Of a stretch of 64,000 bases of DNA, positions 1-8,396 are shown one piece after another. The notes under the pieces are model-generated. The model was given only the letters and a program-made list of their open reading frames with translations, was not told where the DNA came from and searched no databases. Location: contig CADEFT010000003.1 in the NCBI GenBank assembly GCA_902826685.1, positions 280,696-344,695 on the forward strand, given 5' to 3'. The stretch's first letter is position 1. Each line of letters begins with the position of its first letter. This DNA is from an uncultured Acidobacteriota bacterium (GTDB taxonomy: Bacteria > Acidobacteriota > Terriglobia > Bryobacterales > Bryobacteraceae). The position numbers and the translations under genes are program-made.

Positions 1-908
1 GGCTCACTTACGGCCTCGGCACCGAAAACCAAAATCTTCCCGGCTTCGTCGTCCTCTGCCCGGGCGTGCCCGTCGTCGGGCCGCCACTGTGGAACTCGGC
101 CTTCCTTCCCGCCGCCCATCAAGGCACACACATCCGCAACGACGAAACCGACCCCGCCAAGCTGATTCCCAACATCGTCCATCACCGTCCCGCCGCCGAG
201 CAGCGCCGCCAGCTCGATCTGCTCGCGCGCATGAATCGCCTGCATGCTCAGGCCCGGCAGGGCGATCAGGAATTGGAGGCCAACATTCACGCCATGGAAG
301 TCGCCTTCCGCATGCAGACCGAAGCGCTCGACGTGTTCGACGTTTCCAGGGAATCCGCCGCGACGCGCGAAACTTACGGCGATGGCGACTTCGCGCGCGG
401 CTGCCTGCTCGCCCGCCGCCTCGCCGAGCGTGGCGTGCGCATGGTGCAGATCTACTATGGCAACGGCCAGCCCTGGGACAACCACGACGACATTCTGATT
501 CACCGCCGCCTCGCCCGCCAGACCGACAAACCCATCGCCGCCCTGGTGCGCGATCTCAAACAGCGCGGCCTGTTTGACGATACTCTACTCATCGTTTCGA
601 GCGAGTTCGGCCGCACTCCCTCGGTCGAAAACTCGGCCGCCGTCAAAGTCCAGAACGGCCGCGATCATAATCCTTATGGCTTCACCACGCTGCTGGCGGG
701 CGGCGGAATCCGCGGTGGCATCGCCTATGGCGCCACCGACGATTTCGGATTCCGCGCCGTCGAAAAGCCCGTTCACGTGCACGACTTGCACGCCACCGCC
801 TTGCACCTGATGGGTCTCGATCACACACGCCTCACTTACCGTTACAGCGGCCGCGATTTCCGCCTCACCGATGTGGCGGGCTCGGTGATTCACCCGATCC
901 TCGCTTAA
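1..908 (+). CDS. DUF1501 domain protein, C-terminal part (5' end outside window)
   Basis: The frame is open from base 3 with no start needed, so the gene begins upstream of the window; 301 residues are visible. It reads like the second half of the DUF1501 protein at 37613-38977: LTYGLGTENQNLPGF near the left edge matches TYALGSENKNLPGY there, followed by the SSEFGRTP motif, GRDHNPYG, GGGIRGGIAYGATDDFG and VHVHDLHATALHLMGLDH. DUF1501 proteins are sulfatase/alkaline-phosphatase-fold secreted proteins, usually Tat-exported and paired with a DUF1549/DUF1553 cytochrome-type protein; the function is unproven. The partner gene probably lies just upstream, outside the window. The call is firm; the activity is unknown. 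Confidence 0.9.
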   Translation, partial: LTYGLGTENQNLPGFVVLCPGVPVVGPPLWNSAFLPAAHQGTHIRNDETDPAKLIPNIVHHRPAAEQRRQLDLLARMNRLHAQARQGDQELEANIHAMEVAFRMQTEALDVFDVSRESAATRETYGDGDFARGCLLARRLAERGVRMVQIYYGNGQPWDNHDDILIHRRLARQTDKPIAALVRDLKQRGLFDDTLLIVSSEFGRTPSVENSAAVKVQNGRDHNPYGFTTLLAGGGIRGGIAYGATDDFGFRAVEKPVHVHDLHATALHLMGLDHTRLTYRYSGRDFRLTDVAGSVIHPILA

Positions 909-932
909 GGCGTTCCCGCCGATAACCCGAAG

Positions 933-2411
933 GTGAGTGTCTCCGCCGGGCGCATCGCCGTCCTCATCGCGATCGCCGCCGCCTGCCTGCTGCACTTCGC
1001 CGCCGGCAATCTCTATATCGATCACCTGGACGAAGGCATCTATCTCGAAGGGGCGGCGCGCATCGCTTCGGGCGACGTAATCTATCGCGACTTCTTCGCC
1101 CTCACAGGACCAGGCACCTATTGGATCGTCAGCGCGCTCTTCCAACTGCTGGGCACCACTCTCGCCGCGGCGCGCTGGGCGCCGTTCGCCGCGCTTGGCG
1201 TTCTCACCGGCGCCGTCTATTACCTCACCGCCCGCCTCACCGGCCGCGTCTTCGCCGCCCTGGTCACGTTCGCCTACTTCGGCTTCATGATCGCCAACAC
1301 GGACATGATGGTGGTCAATCATCGCCTCGATAGCGCCTCCCTGAGCGCACTCGCCATCGCCTGCTCGATCGCCGGATGGCCCGCCGCCGCCGGATTCGCC
1401 GCCGCCGCCGCCGCGTGGACCACGCCGCCAATGCTCGCCCTTTGCCTGGCGATGCTGGTCTGGCACTGGCGCGGCGCATCTCTGAAGCCTTTCGCCGCCG
1501 GCATCGCCGCCTGCTCCCTCCCCGCCGCGCTCTGGCTCGCCTCGCAAAGCGCGCTGGTTCCGATGATCGACCATCTGCTGTGGTCGTCGTCCAACTACTC
1601 CGGCGCCAACCGCGCCTTCTATGGATTCCTCGTCGGCGGTTGGGCGGCTCTATTCACGGACGCAAGCGGCGCCGAACTTCTGATCCGCGCCGTCTTCATC
1701 GGCTACTGTCTGATGCTGCCCGCCGCTTTGCCCGTCGCCGCGCTTGCGGCCTCGGCCCTGCGCCTGTGGCGAAGCCGCGAGGAATGGTTCCTGGCGCTCT
1801 GCGGAGCGGCCCTCATCGCCTCCACCTATCCGCGCCCCGGTGTGACCAATCTCCGTTATCTCTCGGCGATCTTCGTCGTCCTCGCGGCATCGCTCGTCTA
1901 CCGCGCCGGCCGGTGGCGCAAACCGCTGCTCGCCGCGCCCCTCGTCCTCTCGTTCATGCTGCTGTGGACCGCCGTGCAAACCCTGCGCTCCGGTACCGTC
2001 GTCGAGACGGCCCGCGGGTCCATCCGCGTATCGCCCAAAGAAGCGCCCGCGCTGCGCGCCTGGCTGCGCACTGTGCCTTCGGGCGCGCCTTCCTTCGCGT
2101 TCCCGTATCAGCCCATCGCCATGTTCCTCGCCGCCTCGCGCAATCCATCCCGCTACAACTACCTGCAGCCCGGCATGATGACCGCCTCCGATGAAGCCGC
2201 CGTACTCGCTGCCTTCGAAAAGAATCCGCCCGAATGGGTCCTCCATGCCAGCGTTCCACCGAGCGCCTATCTGCGTATCTGGCCCGCGAGCGACCCCGCC
2301 CGTCTCCACATGCCGCGCCTCGAAGCCTTCCTCGCCCGGCGCTATCAAACCAGCCAGACCATCGAGGAGCAGGGTATGCCCGTGCGCATCCTGCGTCTCA
2401 CCGCTCAGTGA
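933..2411 (+). CDS. GT-C / GT39-like integral membrane glycosyltransferase
   Basis: 492 residues, mostly hydrophobic, with about ten membrane spans starting near residue 8. The first periplasmic loop carries an acidic pair (LDEGIYLEG, D33-E34) of the type used by GT-C enzymes that transfer sugars from polyprenyl-phosphate carriers. The start is GTG 933, preceded by GAAG. The stop overlaps the next gene as GTGA (2408-2411), so translation is probably coupled. It is the first gene of a seven-gene operon for glycan or lipid-linked sugar assembly. Substrate and acceptor cannot be read from the sequence; the family call rests on topology and the acidic pair. Confidence 0.7.
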   Translation: MSVSAGRIAVLIAIAAACLLHFAAGNLYIDHLDEGIYLEGAARIASGDVIYRDFFALTGPGTYWIVSALFQLLGTTLAAARWAPFAALGVLTGAVYYLTARLTGRVFAALVTFAYFGFMIANTDMMVVNHRLDSASLSALAIACSIAGWPAAAGFAAAAAAWTTPPMLALCLAMLVWHWRGASLKPFAAGIAACSLPAALWLASQSALVPMIDHLLWSSSNYSGANRAFYGFLVGGWAALFTDASGAELLIRAVFIGYCLMLPAALPVAALAASALRLWRSREEWFLALCGAALIASTYPRPGVTNLRYLSAIFVVLAASLVYRAGRWRKPLLAAPLVLSFMLLWTAVQTLRSGTVVETARGSIRVSPKEAPALRAWLRTVPSGAPSFAFPYQPIAMFLAASRNPSRYNYLQPGMMTASDEAAVLAAFEKNPPEWVLHASVPPSAYLRIWPASDPARLHMPRLEAFLARRYQTSQTIEEQGMPVRILRLTAQ

Positions 2412-4003
2412 TTCCCCCGATCCGCCAATCCGCGAAAACCACCGATCCACCCATCGTGCCCGTTCTTCTCCGCCTGGCCGCGGCGCTCTTCCTTTGCCTG
2501 CTGCTGGCCGCTTATGCCGTCGCCTGGCGGGCCCCGGCCACCGGCACCTATCACGACGACGGCATCTACCTGGTCACCGCCAAATCGCTTGCCGAGGGCC
2601 ACGGATATCGCATTCTCAGCCTGCCCGGCGAACCGGTGCAGACGAAATATCCGGCGCTGTTTCCCGCCCTGCTCGCCGCCGTCTGGAAGCTCCATCCCGA
2701 TTTTCCGGCCAATCTTCCCTTTCTCCGCCTGATCCCCATGGCGGCCGCCGCCCTGTGGCTGTGGCTCAGCTATAAGCTCTTCCGCGAACTCGGGGAAACG
2801 GCTCACGCCGCCGCCTCCATTACGGCGCTGGCCGCCGCCTCCCCCTGGATCGTCTACTTCAACACGGCGCTGCTTTCCGAATCCCTGTTCGCCGCCTTCA
2901 TGACCGCCTGCCTGCTCTGTGTGTGCCAGTTGGAGCGCGGCTCGACGGCACGATGGCTGCCATGGACCATCGGCCTATTCGCCGCCGCCGCCTTCCATAC
3001 ACGCACCGCCGGAATCGCACTTGCCATCGCCGCTCCGCTTTGGCTCTGGATCCGCGGACGCCGCCGCGACGCACTCACCGCCGCCGCCTCCGCCGCCGTG
3101 CTGTGCCTGCCGTGGATGCTCTGGTGCGCCGCCCATCCCCCACCCGACGGCGTCCTCTACGCCTACTACACCAAGGCCAACTACACCGGCTGGAACCTGC
3201 TGTTCAACTTCACACCCGCGCAGAAGCTCGACATCCTGCTCACCAATCTTCTCTGGTCCGCCGCCAGCCCCGCCATCCTCGCCGGACTGCCTCCCGCCAC
3301 GATCCCGGTGCTCACGCTCGCGCTCGGCAGCGTCATCGTCTGGCCCACCCTACGCCAGCGATGGAGCGTCATCGCGATCTTCCTGGCGATCTACAGCGCC
3401 ATGGTGCTGCTGTGGGCTTTTCCCCCAGCACGCTTCTCTGCGCCGCTACTGCCGCTGCTCTATTACTTCGCCTGGACCGCTTTCCGCCATCGCGCCGTCG
3501 CCGCCGTGGCCTTCACCGCCGCCGCCATTCTGCTGGTGATTCAGATCCGCCAGACCGTCGAATACGGCGACGCCATGCCCACCACCACGCAGGGCGAAAA
3601 TTGGCGATCGGTCACCGCCACCAATGACTGGCTGCGCCGCAACACTCCCGCCAACGCAGTGCTCGCCGCCAACCTCGATCCCCTGTATTACCTCTATACC
3701 GGTCGTAAGGCGATTCGCGGATTCGAAGCCGATCCCTATACCCTCGTCTACGAGCCAGGCCCGTTTCCACTCGGCCAGCCCAACGCGGTTCTCGGCCAGT
3801 TCCATTCGCTGCCGGTGTCGCACTGGATCGTCACGCCGTGCGCGCCGTTCGCCGAATGCCGCCCGTTGACCGAGCTTTCCAAAGCCACCGCCGCCACCGG
3901 CGAACTGGAACCGCTCGAGACCGGCCTCCCCTCCGGCGTGCACGTGTATCGCATCCGGAATCGGACGGTGGGCTCTGTCGCGAAGGGCGCGCCGGGACGA
4001 TAG
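2408..4003 (+). CDS. GT39-like membrane glycosyltransferase
   Basis: About 531 residues from GTG 2408, which overlaps the stop of the preceding gene. GTG 2456 is an alternative start that begins directly at the hydrophobic segment PVLLRLAAALFLCLLLAAYA. Multiple membrane spans alternate with short loops. The first loop contains YHDDGIYL, the acidic motif typical of PMT/ArnT-like GT-C enzymes. The C-terminal soluble part (DPLYYLYTGRKAIRGF) also resembles this group. It likely transfers a sugar from a polyprenyl-phosphate donor on the periplasmic face. It is a paralogue-like neighbour of the 933-2411 gene, suggesting sequential sugar additions. Longer upstream starts would run deep into the previous gene and were not accepted. 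Confidence 0.7.
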   Translation: MIPPIRQSAKTTDPPIVPVLLRLAAALFLCLLLAAYAVAWRAPATGTYHDDGIYLVTAKSLAEGHGYRILSLPGEPVQTKYPALFPALLAAVWKLHPDFPANLPFLRLIPMAAAALWLWLSYKLFRELGETAHAAASITALAAASPWIVYFNTALLSESLFAAFMTACLLCVCQLERGSTARWLPWTIGLFAAAAFHTRTAGIALAIAAPLWLWIRGRRRDALTAAASAAVLCLPWMLWCAAHPPPDGVLYAYYTKANYTGWNLLFNFTPAQKLDILLTNLLWSAASPAILAGLPPATIPVLTLALGSVIVWPTLRQRWSVIAIFLAIYSAMVLLWAFPPARFSAPLLPLLYYFAWTAFRHRAVAAVAFTAAAILLVIQIRQTVEYGDAMPTTTQGENWRSVTATNDWLRRNTPANAVLAANLDPLYYLYTGRKAIRGFEADPYTLVYEPGPFPLGQPNAVLGQFHSLPVSHWIVTPCAPFAECRPLTELSKATAATGELEPLETGLPSGVHVYRIRNRTVGSVAKGAPGR

Positions 4004-4012
4004 ACCGGCTAG

Positions 4013-4936
4013 GTGAACGATCTCTTCACACAGGTGGCCTGTCCGCTGTGCAATGGCGCCGCGTATGACGTGCTGGCCCGCGCCACCTACCCGCCTGGCA
4101 TCACCGCCGCCGAACTGGCCGCGGCCTACCGCGCCTCCAGCGACCATCTGCTGCTCGATCAGTTGGTAAGGTGTTCTGCCTGCGGCCTCGTATATGTCAA
4201 TCCGCGTCCGAACGACGACATCATCGTCAACTCCTATCGGGACGCCGTGGACCCTGCCTTCGTGGCGCAGAATCCCGAACGCATCCAAACCTTCTCGCGG
4301 TCGCTGCGCAAAGCGATCCGCGATCTCGGCATCGAGCCCGAGGGCAAGCGTCTGCTCGACGTGGGCTGTGCCGGCGGCGCCTTCCCGAAAGCCGCCCACG
4401 ATTTGGGCTTCACCGTCACCGGAATCGAACCCAGCCGCTGGCTCGCCGAATATGGCCGCGCGCAGTATGGGCTCGATATCCGCCAGGGTCTTCTCCGGCC
4501 CGGCCTGTTCGAGCGCCACAGCTTCGATGTCGTGACGCTGTGGGATGTCATCGAACACGTTCCCTGCCCCGAACAACTGCTCACCACCATTCATAAGATC
4601 CTTAAGCCCGGCGGCCACCTGCTGGTCAACTATCCCGATATCGGCAGCCTCGCCGCCCGCGCGCTCGGCCGCAAGTGGCCGTTTCTGTTGAGCGTGCATC
4701 TCACCTACTACACGCGCGAGTCGATGGACCGCCAACTGCGCCAGGCGGGCTTCACCGGACTCGAAATGAGCATGCACTGGCAGGCGCTCCGGCTCGGATA
4801 CATCGCCCAGCGAATGGTCCCTTATATCGGCGCCGCGCGGCATCTGAAAGCGCTCGCCGAAAGCGTGGGCCTGGCGGGTGTGCCGGTGACCTACAACATG
4901 GGTCAAACCATGGTCACCGCGAGGAAACCCTCATGA
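4013..4936 (+). CDS. Zinc-ribbon class I SAM methyltransferase
   Basis: 307 residues from GTG 4013. The N-terminus carries two Cys pairs (CPLCNG at residues 10-13 and CSACGLVYVNPRP near 60), typical of a zinc-binding module in sugar or small-molecule methyltransferases. The SAM site follows: LLDVGCAGGAFPKA (motif I), then VVTLWDVIEHV and LKPGGHLLVNYP. The stop overlaps the next start as ATGA at 4933-4936. Position inside the glycosyltransferase operon suggests methylation of a sugar or of a nucleotide-sugar intermediate, but the substrate is not shown by sequence. Confidence 0.85.
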   Translation: MNDLFTQVACPLCNGAAYDVLARATYPPGITAAELAAAYRASSDHLLLDQLVRCSACGLVYVNPRPNDDIIVNSYRDAVDPAFVAQNPERIQTFSRSLRKAIRDLGIEPEGKRLLDVGCAGGAFPKAAHDLGFTVTGIEPSRWLAEYGRAQYGLDIRQGLLRPGLFERHSFDVVTLWDVIEHVPCPEQLLTTIHKILKPGGHLLVNYPDIGSLAARALGRKWPFLLSVHLTYYTRESMDRQLRQAGFTGLEMSMHWQALRLGYIAQRMVPYIGAARHLKALAESVGLAGVPVTYNMGQTMVTARKPS

Positions 4937-5574
4937 TCCTCGCCGGCGTCCGCGCCGTCGTCTTCGACCTCGATGGCGTACTCATGCTGTCCACCGGGAT
5001 CCATGATGCCGCCTTCCGCGCCGTGCTCGAGCCGCTCGGAATCCATGACTTCGTCTATCAACCCTTCGCGGGTATGCGCACGAAAGATACGCTGCAGGCC
5101 GTGTTTGAAGCGCGCGGCGTTCAAGGCGCCGATGTCAACGCTCTCGCCCTGCGCAAAACGCAGCTGGCCCATGAACGCATCCGCGCCGAGAACCCCATCG
5201 CCCCCGGCTGCCTGGAAACGCTTACCGCGCTGCACCGGCGCTTCCCGCTCGCTCTCGCCAGTTCCGCCTCACCCGAAAACGTGGCCGCGTTTCTCGAAAC
5301 CAACGCCTGCCGCCAACTGTTCGCTGTTGTGCTCGACGGAACAAGCGTGCGCCACGCCAAGCCGTCGCCCGAAATTTACCAGGCCGCCTTCCGCCAGCTT
5401 GGCTTCGATCCCGGCGATTGCCTGGTGGTGGAGGATGCGGTGGCCGGCATCCAGGCCGCCCATCAAGCGGGCGCCCGGATTTGCGGCATCGGCCCGCCGG
5501 CCGAAGCGCAAAGACTGCTCGATGCGGGCGCGGCAATCGTAATCTCACAGCTCGAGGAGTTGCTGACCCGATGA
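4933..5574 (+). CDS. HAD-superfamily phosphatase / phosphomutase-like (beta-PGM type)
   Basis: 213 residues. HAD motif I is FDLDGVLM near the N-terminus with the nucleophile and acid Asp pair. Motif II is ASSASPEN, motif III is AKPSPEIY with the Lys, and motif IV is VVEDAVAGI. A helical cap between motifs I and II (IHDFVYQPFAGM) fits subfamily IA, shared by beta-phosphoglucomutase and phosphoglycolate-phosphatase-like enzymes. ATG 4933 overlaps the methyltransferase stop, and its own stop overlaps the nucleotidyltransferase start (ATGA at 5571). The pairing with a nucleotidyltransferase suggests it prepares or trims a sugar phosphate before activation; this is inference. Confidence 0.85.
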   Translation: MILAGVRAVVFDLDGVLMLSTGIHDAAFRAVLEPLGIHDFVYQPFAGMRTKDTLQAVFEARGVQGADVNALALRKTQLAHERIRAENPIAPGCLETLTALHRRFPLALASSASPENVAAFLETNACRQLFAVVLDGTSVRHAKPSPEIYQAAFRQLGFDPGDCLVVEDAVAGIQAAHQAGARICGIGPPAEAQRLLDAGAAIVISQLEELLTR

Positions 5575-6347
5575 CCGCGTCGCTCTGGACCGCCATCGTC
5601 CCCGCCGCCGGCCGCGGCTCCCGCCTCGGCTATGACCAGCCGAAGATCCTGTACCCGGTGGCAGGGCGCACCGTGCTCGAACACCTCACCGCGGCTCTCG
5701 ATCCTCTGTGCGAGCGGATGGTCTTCGTCGTCTCCCCTTCCGGCCAGACGGCCATCGAACGGGCGCTCGAGACGCACCTGCCCGGCAAGTGGGAGACCGC
5801 CATTCAACCGGAACCCATCGGCATGGCCGATGCCGTGGCGCGAGGCGTCGAACTGGTAAATACGCCGCATACGATCGTCGTCTGGGGCGATCAGGCGGGC
5901 CTTCGTGCCGAAGCCGCCGCCCTGTGCGCGCACGTGCATGAGACGGCCGGTAAGGCCGCCACCATCCCCACCGTCCTGCGCGCGGATCCCTACGTCCACT
6001 TCGAACGCAATGCCGCCGGCCGCCTCACACGCATCCTGCAGGCCCGCGAAGGCGATCCCATGCCGGCGCAGGGCGAAAGCGACACCGGTCTGTTCTGCTT
6101 CAAAACCGAAGCCCTGCGCCACGCCCTGGAAGCACTCGAAGACGGCTGGGCCATTGGAGCCCGCACCGGCGAGCGCAACTTCCTGCCCGCTTTCGCCTGG
6201 ATGGACCGTGAGCTCGGCGGGGTCCTCTGCCCCGGCGGCATCATGCACACCGGCGACACCATCGGCTTGAATTCGAGCGCCGATCTGCTCCTGCTCGAAC
6301 GCTGGCTCGCCGATGCGCAGCCCGAAAGGGTGAAGGCTACGCCATGA
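5571..6347 (+). CDS. NTP-transferase-fold nucleotidyltransferase
   Basis: 258 residues. The N-terminus has the nucleotide-binding signature IVPAAGRGSRLGYDQPKIL, close to GlmU and other sugar-phosphate nucleotidyltransferases, followed by VWGDQAGL where the family has the metal-binding Asp. It lacks the left-handed helix acyltransferase domain of GlmU, so it is a stand-alone uridylyl/guanylyl/cytidylyl-type enzyme. ATGA overlaps at both ends couple it to the HAD phosphatase and to the CofD-GT2 fusion. It most likely makes an NDP-sugar used by the downstream transferases; the nucleotide and sugar are not determinable here. Confidence 0.85.
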   Translation: MTASLWTAIVPAAGRGSRLGYDQPKILYPVAGRTVLEHLTAALDPLCERMVFVVSPSGQTAIERALETHLPGKWETAIQPEPIGMADAVARGVELVNTPHTIVVWGDQAGLRAEAAALCAHVHETAGKAATIPTVLRADPYVHFERNAAGRLTRILQAREGDPMPAQGESDTGLFCFKTEALRHALEALEDGWAIGARTGERNFLPAFAWMDRELGGVLCPGGIMHTGDTIGLNSSADLLLLERWLADAQPERVKATP

Positions 6348-8389
6348 CGATCGCGCCGCTGCTCGATGCCGTTCGCGCCGCCGGCGCTCCGCCAACGCCC
6401 GCTACGCCCGGCCCGAAAACCAGGCTGAACATCGTCCTGTTCTCCGGCGGCACCGGCACCCACAGCATCACCGCCGCCCTCGCCCGCCATCCGCAAGTCG
6501 CGCTCACCATTCTCATCAACGCCTACGACGACGGCCATTCCACCGGCCGCCTGCGAAAGTTCATCCCCGGCATGCTGGGCCCCTCCGACGTTCGCAAGAA
6601 CATCGGCCGCCTCATGAAAACCGGCGACGATTGCCATCGCGCCCTGGCGGAATTCTCCGATCATCGTCTGCCCGTAGGCATCGACTTCGCTCCGGCCATG
6701 GCCCTGGTACGCGCCATCGCCCGTCACGACCGGCTCAACATGGAGCCCAAGGTATGGGCGCTGTTCGAACGCCTCACGGTGAAGCAGGCCGCCTGGGCCG
6801 GCCGCTTCTGCCATCTCTTCGAGGAATACACTTGGAAGCGCCTCAAGGAGGGCGTGCGCTTCGATTTCACCGACTGCGCGCTGGGCAACCTGCTGTTTGC
6901 CGGCTGCTATCTCGAAAACGCCAAAGACTTCAACCGCACCGTGCAGGCGTTCGGCGAATGCTATGAAATCGGCGCCACGCTACTTAACGTCACTCACGGC
7001 GAGAATCTATTTCTTGTCGCCGTCAAGGAAGACGGCACCGTGTTGCCGAGTGAAGCCGATATCGTATCGGCCGCCAACACACGATCGAAAATCGCCGAGA
7101 TCCTGCTGATCGGCGAAGACGTCTATCGCGCCGAGATCGAAGCCAACCCCGCCCTCACGCCCGGCCGCCTCAAGGAGATCTCCCGCCAACAGTCCGCGCC
7201 GGAGCTGAACCCCGAAGCCCGCGACCGCATCCGTTCCGCCGACATCATCGTCTACGGACCCGGCACCCAGCACTCGTCTCTGTTCCCGTCCTATCTCACG
7301 CGCGGCGTCTCGGAGGCGATTCTCGACAATCGCGGCGCCGACAAGGTTTTCATCGCCAACATCCGCCGCGATCACGATATCCAGCAGGACGACGCCAACG
7401 ATCTGGCCCGCAAATTCCTGGGCGCCTTGAGCCGTGGCGGCCATGCGCCGGCGGAATGGAAAGACGTCGTGACGCACTTCTTTTTTCAGAAGCTCGAAGG
7501 CGATTCGGGTGGCGCCTACATTCCCTTCAACGAATCCACGTTTCCGTTTCCCATGGATACCGTCCATCTGCGCGACTGGGAATTTCAGGAGGGCAAGCAC
7601 GCCGGCGGGTACGTTTTCCAGCAGCTCGAACAGATCGTGCAGTCGCGCATGGCCATCGCGCTCGAGCCGCACCACGACCTGGTTTCGATCGTCGTTCCCG
7701 TGCTCAATGAAGAACGCACCGTCGAAGCCGTGCTTCAGGAACTCACCGCCCTCGACTTCCAGAACTTCGGACTCAGCAAGGAAATCCTGCTGGTCGACGG
7801 CGGCTCCACCGACCGCACCTTGGAACTGGCCCGCTCGGTGCGCGGCGTGAAGATCCTGCAACTGAACGGAGTCTCCGGCCGTGGCGCCGCACTGCGCAGG
7901 GGCCTTGAACAGGCCCGTGGCGATCTGATTCTGTTCTACCCCGCTGACGGGGAATACCGCGCCACCGATCTTTACAACGTAGCGGGCTCCATCCTGGGCC
8001 ACCGCTACCCGGTCGTCTTCGGCACGCGCGCCATCAAGACCAGTCTCGAAGACCGGCTGCGGCAGGTCTATGGCGGCGGCGTCGCTTACACGCTCAGCAA
8101 GTACGGCGGCATGCTGCTCAGCATGCTCACGCTGCTTCTCTACAACCGTTATCTTTCCGATACGCTCACCGGCGTAAAAGGCTTCGACGCCAAGGCGCTG
8201 CGCGATCTCGATCTGAAAGGTACCGGGCCCGACCTCGACCTCGAACTGGTCGCCAAGCTGAGCCGCGCCAATCGCTACATTCTCGAAATTCCGGTCGATT
8301 TCAAACCGCGCACGCGCGCCGAAGGCAAGAAGACCACCATCGCCGACGGCTTTCGCGCCGTGTGGGCTCTGCTGCGCTATCGCTTCTAA
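6344..8389 (+). CDS. CofD/YvcK-like domain fused to GT2 glycosyltransferase
   Basis: 681 residues with two clear parts. Residues about 25-430 match the CofD/YvcK family (2-phospho-L-lactate transferase / gluconeogenesis factor fold): [54 protein letters not shown] and [16 protein letters not shown]. From about 455 there is a GT2 glycosyltransferase: [39 protein letters not shown] and [12 protein letters not shown], like polyprenyl-phosphate sugar synthases. YvcK-type proteins bind UDP-sugars and CofD moves a phospho-acyl group from a nucleotide carrier, so the first part may handle the nucleotide-linked product of the preceding gene. The fusion is unusual; see findings. Confidence 0.85.
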   Translation: MTIAPLLDAVRAAGAPPTPATPGPKTRLNIVLFSGGTGTHSITAALARHPQVALTILINAYDDGHSTGRLRKFIPGMLGPSDVRKNIGRLMKTGDDCHRALAEFSDHRLPVGIDFAPAMALVRAIARHDRLNMEPKVWALFERLTVKQAAWAGRFCHLFEEYTWKRLKEGVRFDFTDCALGNLLFAGCYLENAKDFNRTVQAFGECYEIGATLLNVTHGENLFLVAVKEDGTVLPSEADIVSAANTRSKIAEILLIGEDVYRAEIEANPALTPGRLKEISRQQSAPELNPEARDRIRSADIIVYGPGTQHSSLFPSYLTRGVSEAILDNRGADKVFIANIRRDHDIQQDDANDLARKFLGALSRGGHAPAEWKDVVTHFFFQKLEGDSGGAYIPFNESTFPFPMDTVHLRDWEFQEGKHAGGYVFQQLEQIVQSRMAIALEPHHDLVSIVVPVLNEERTVEAVLQELTALDFQNFGLSKEILLVDGGSTDRTLELARSVRGVKILQLNGVSGRGAALRRGLEQARGDLILFYPADGEYRATDLYNVAGSILGHRYPVVFGTRAIKTSLEDRLRQVYGGGVAYTLSKYGGMLLSMLTLLLYNRYLSDTLTGVKGFDAKALRDLDLKGTGPDLDLELVAKLSRANRYILEIPVDFKPRTRAEGKKTTIADGFRAVWALLRYRF

Positions 8390-8396
8390 ACGTCGC

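Noticed and set aside
3446..4906. 486-codon frame on the minus strand opposite the GT-C and methyltransferase genes
   Set aside because: No domain is visible, and it is fully antisense to well-supported genes; GC-skewed codon positions produce such frames.
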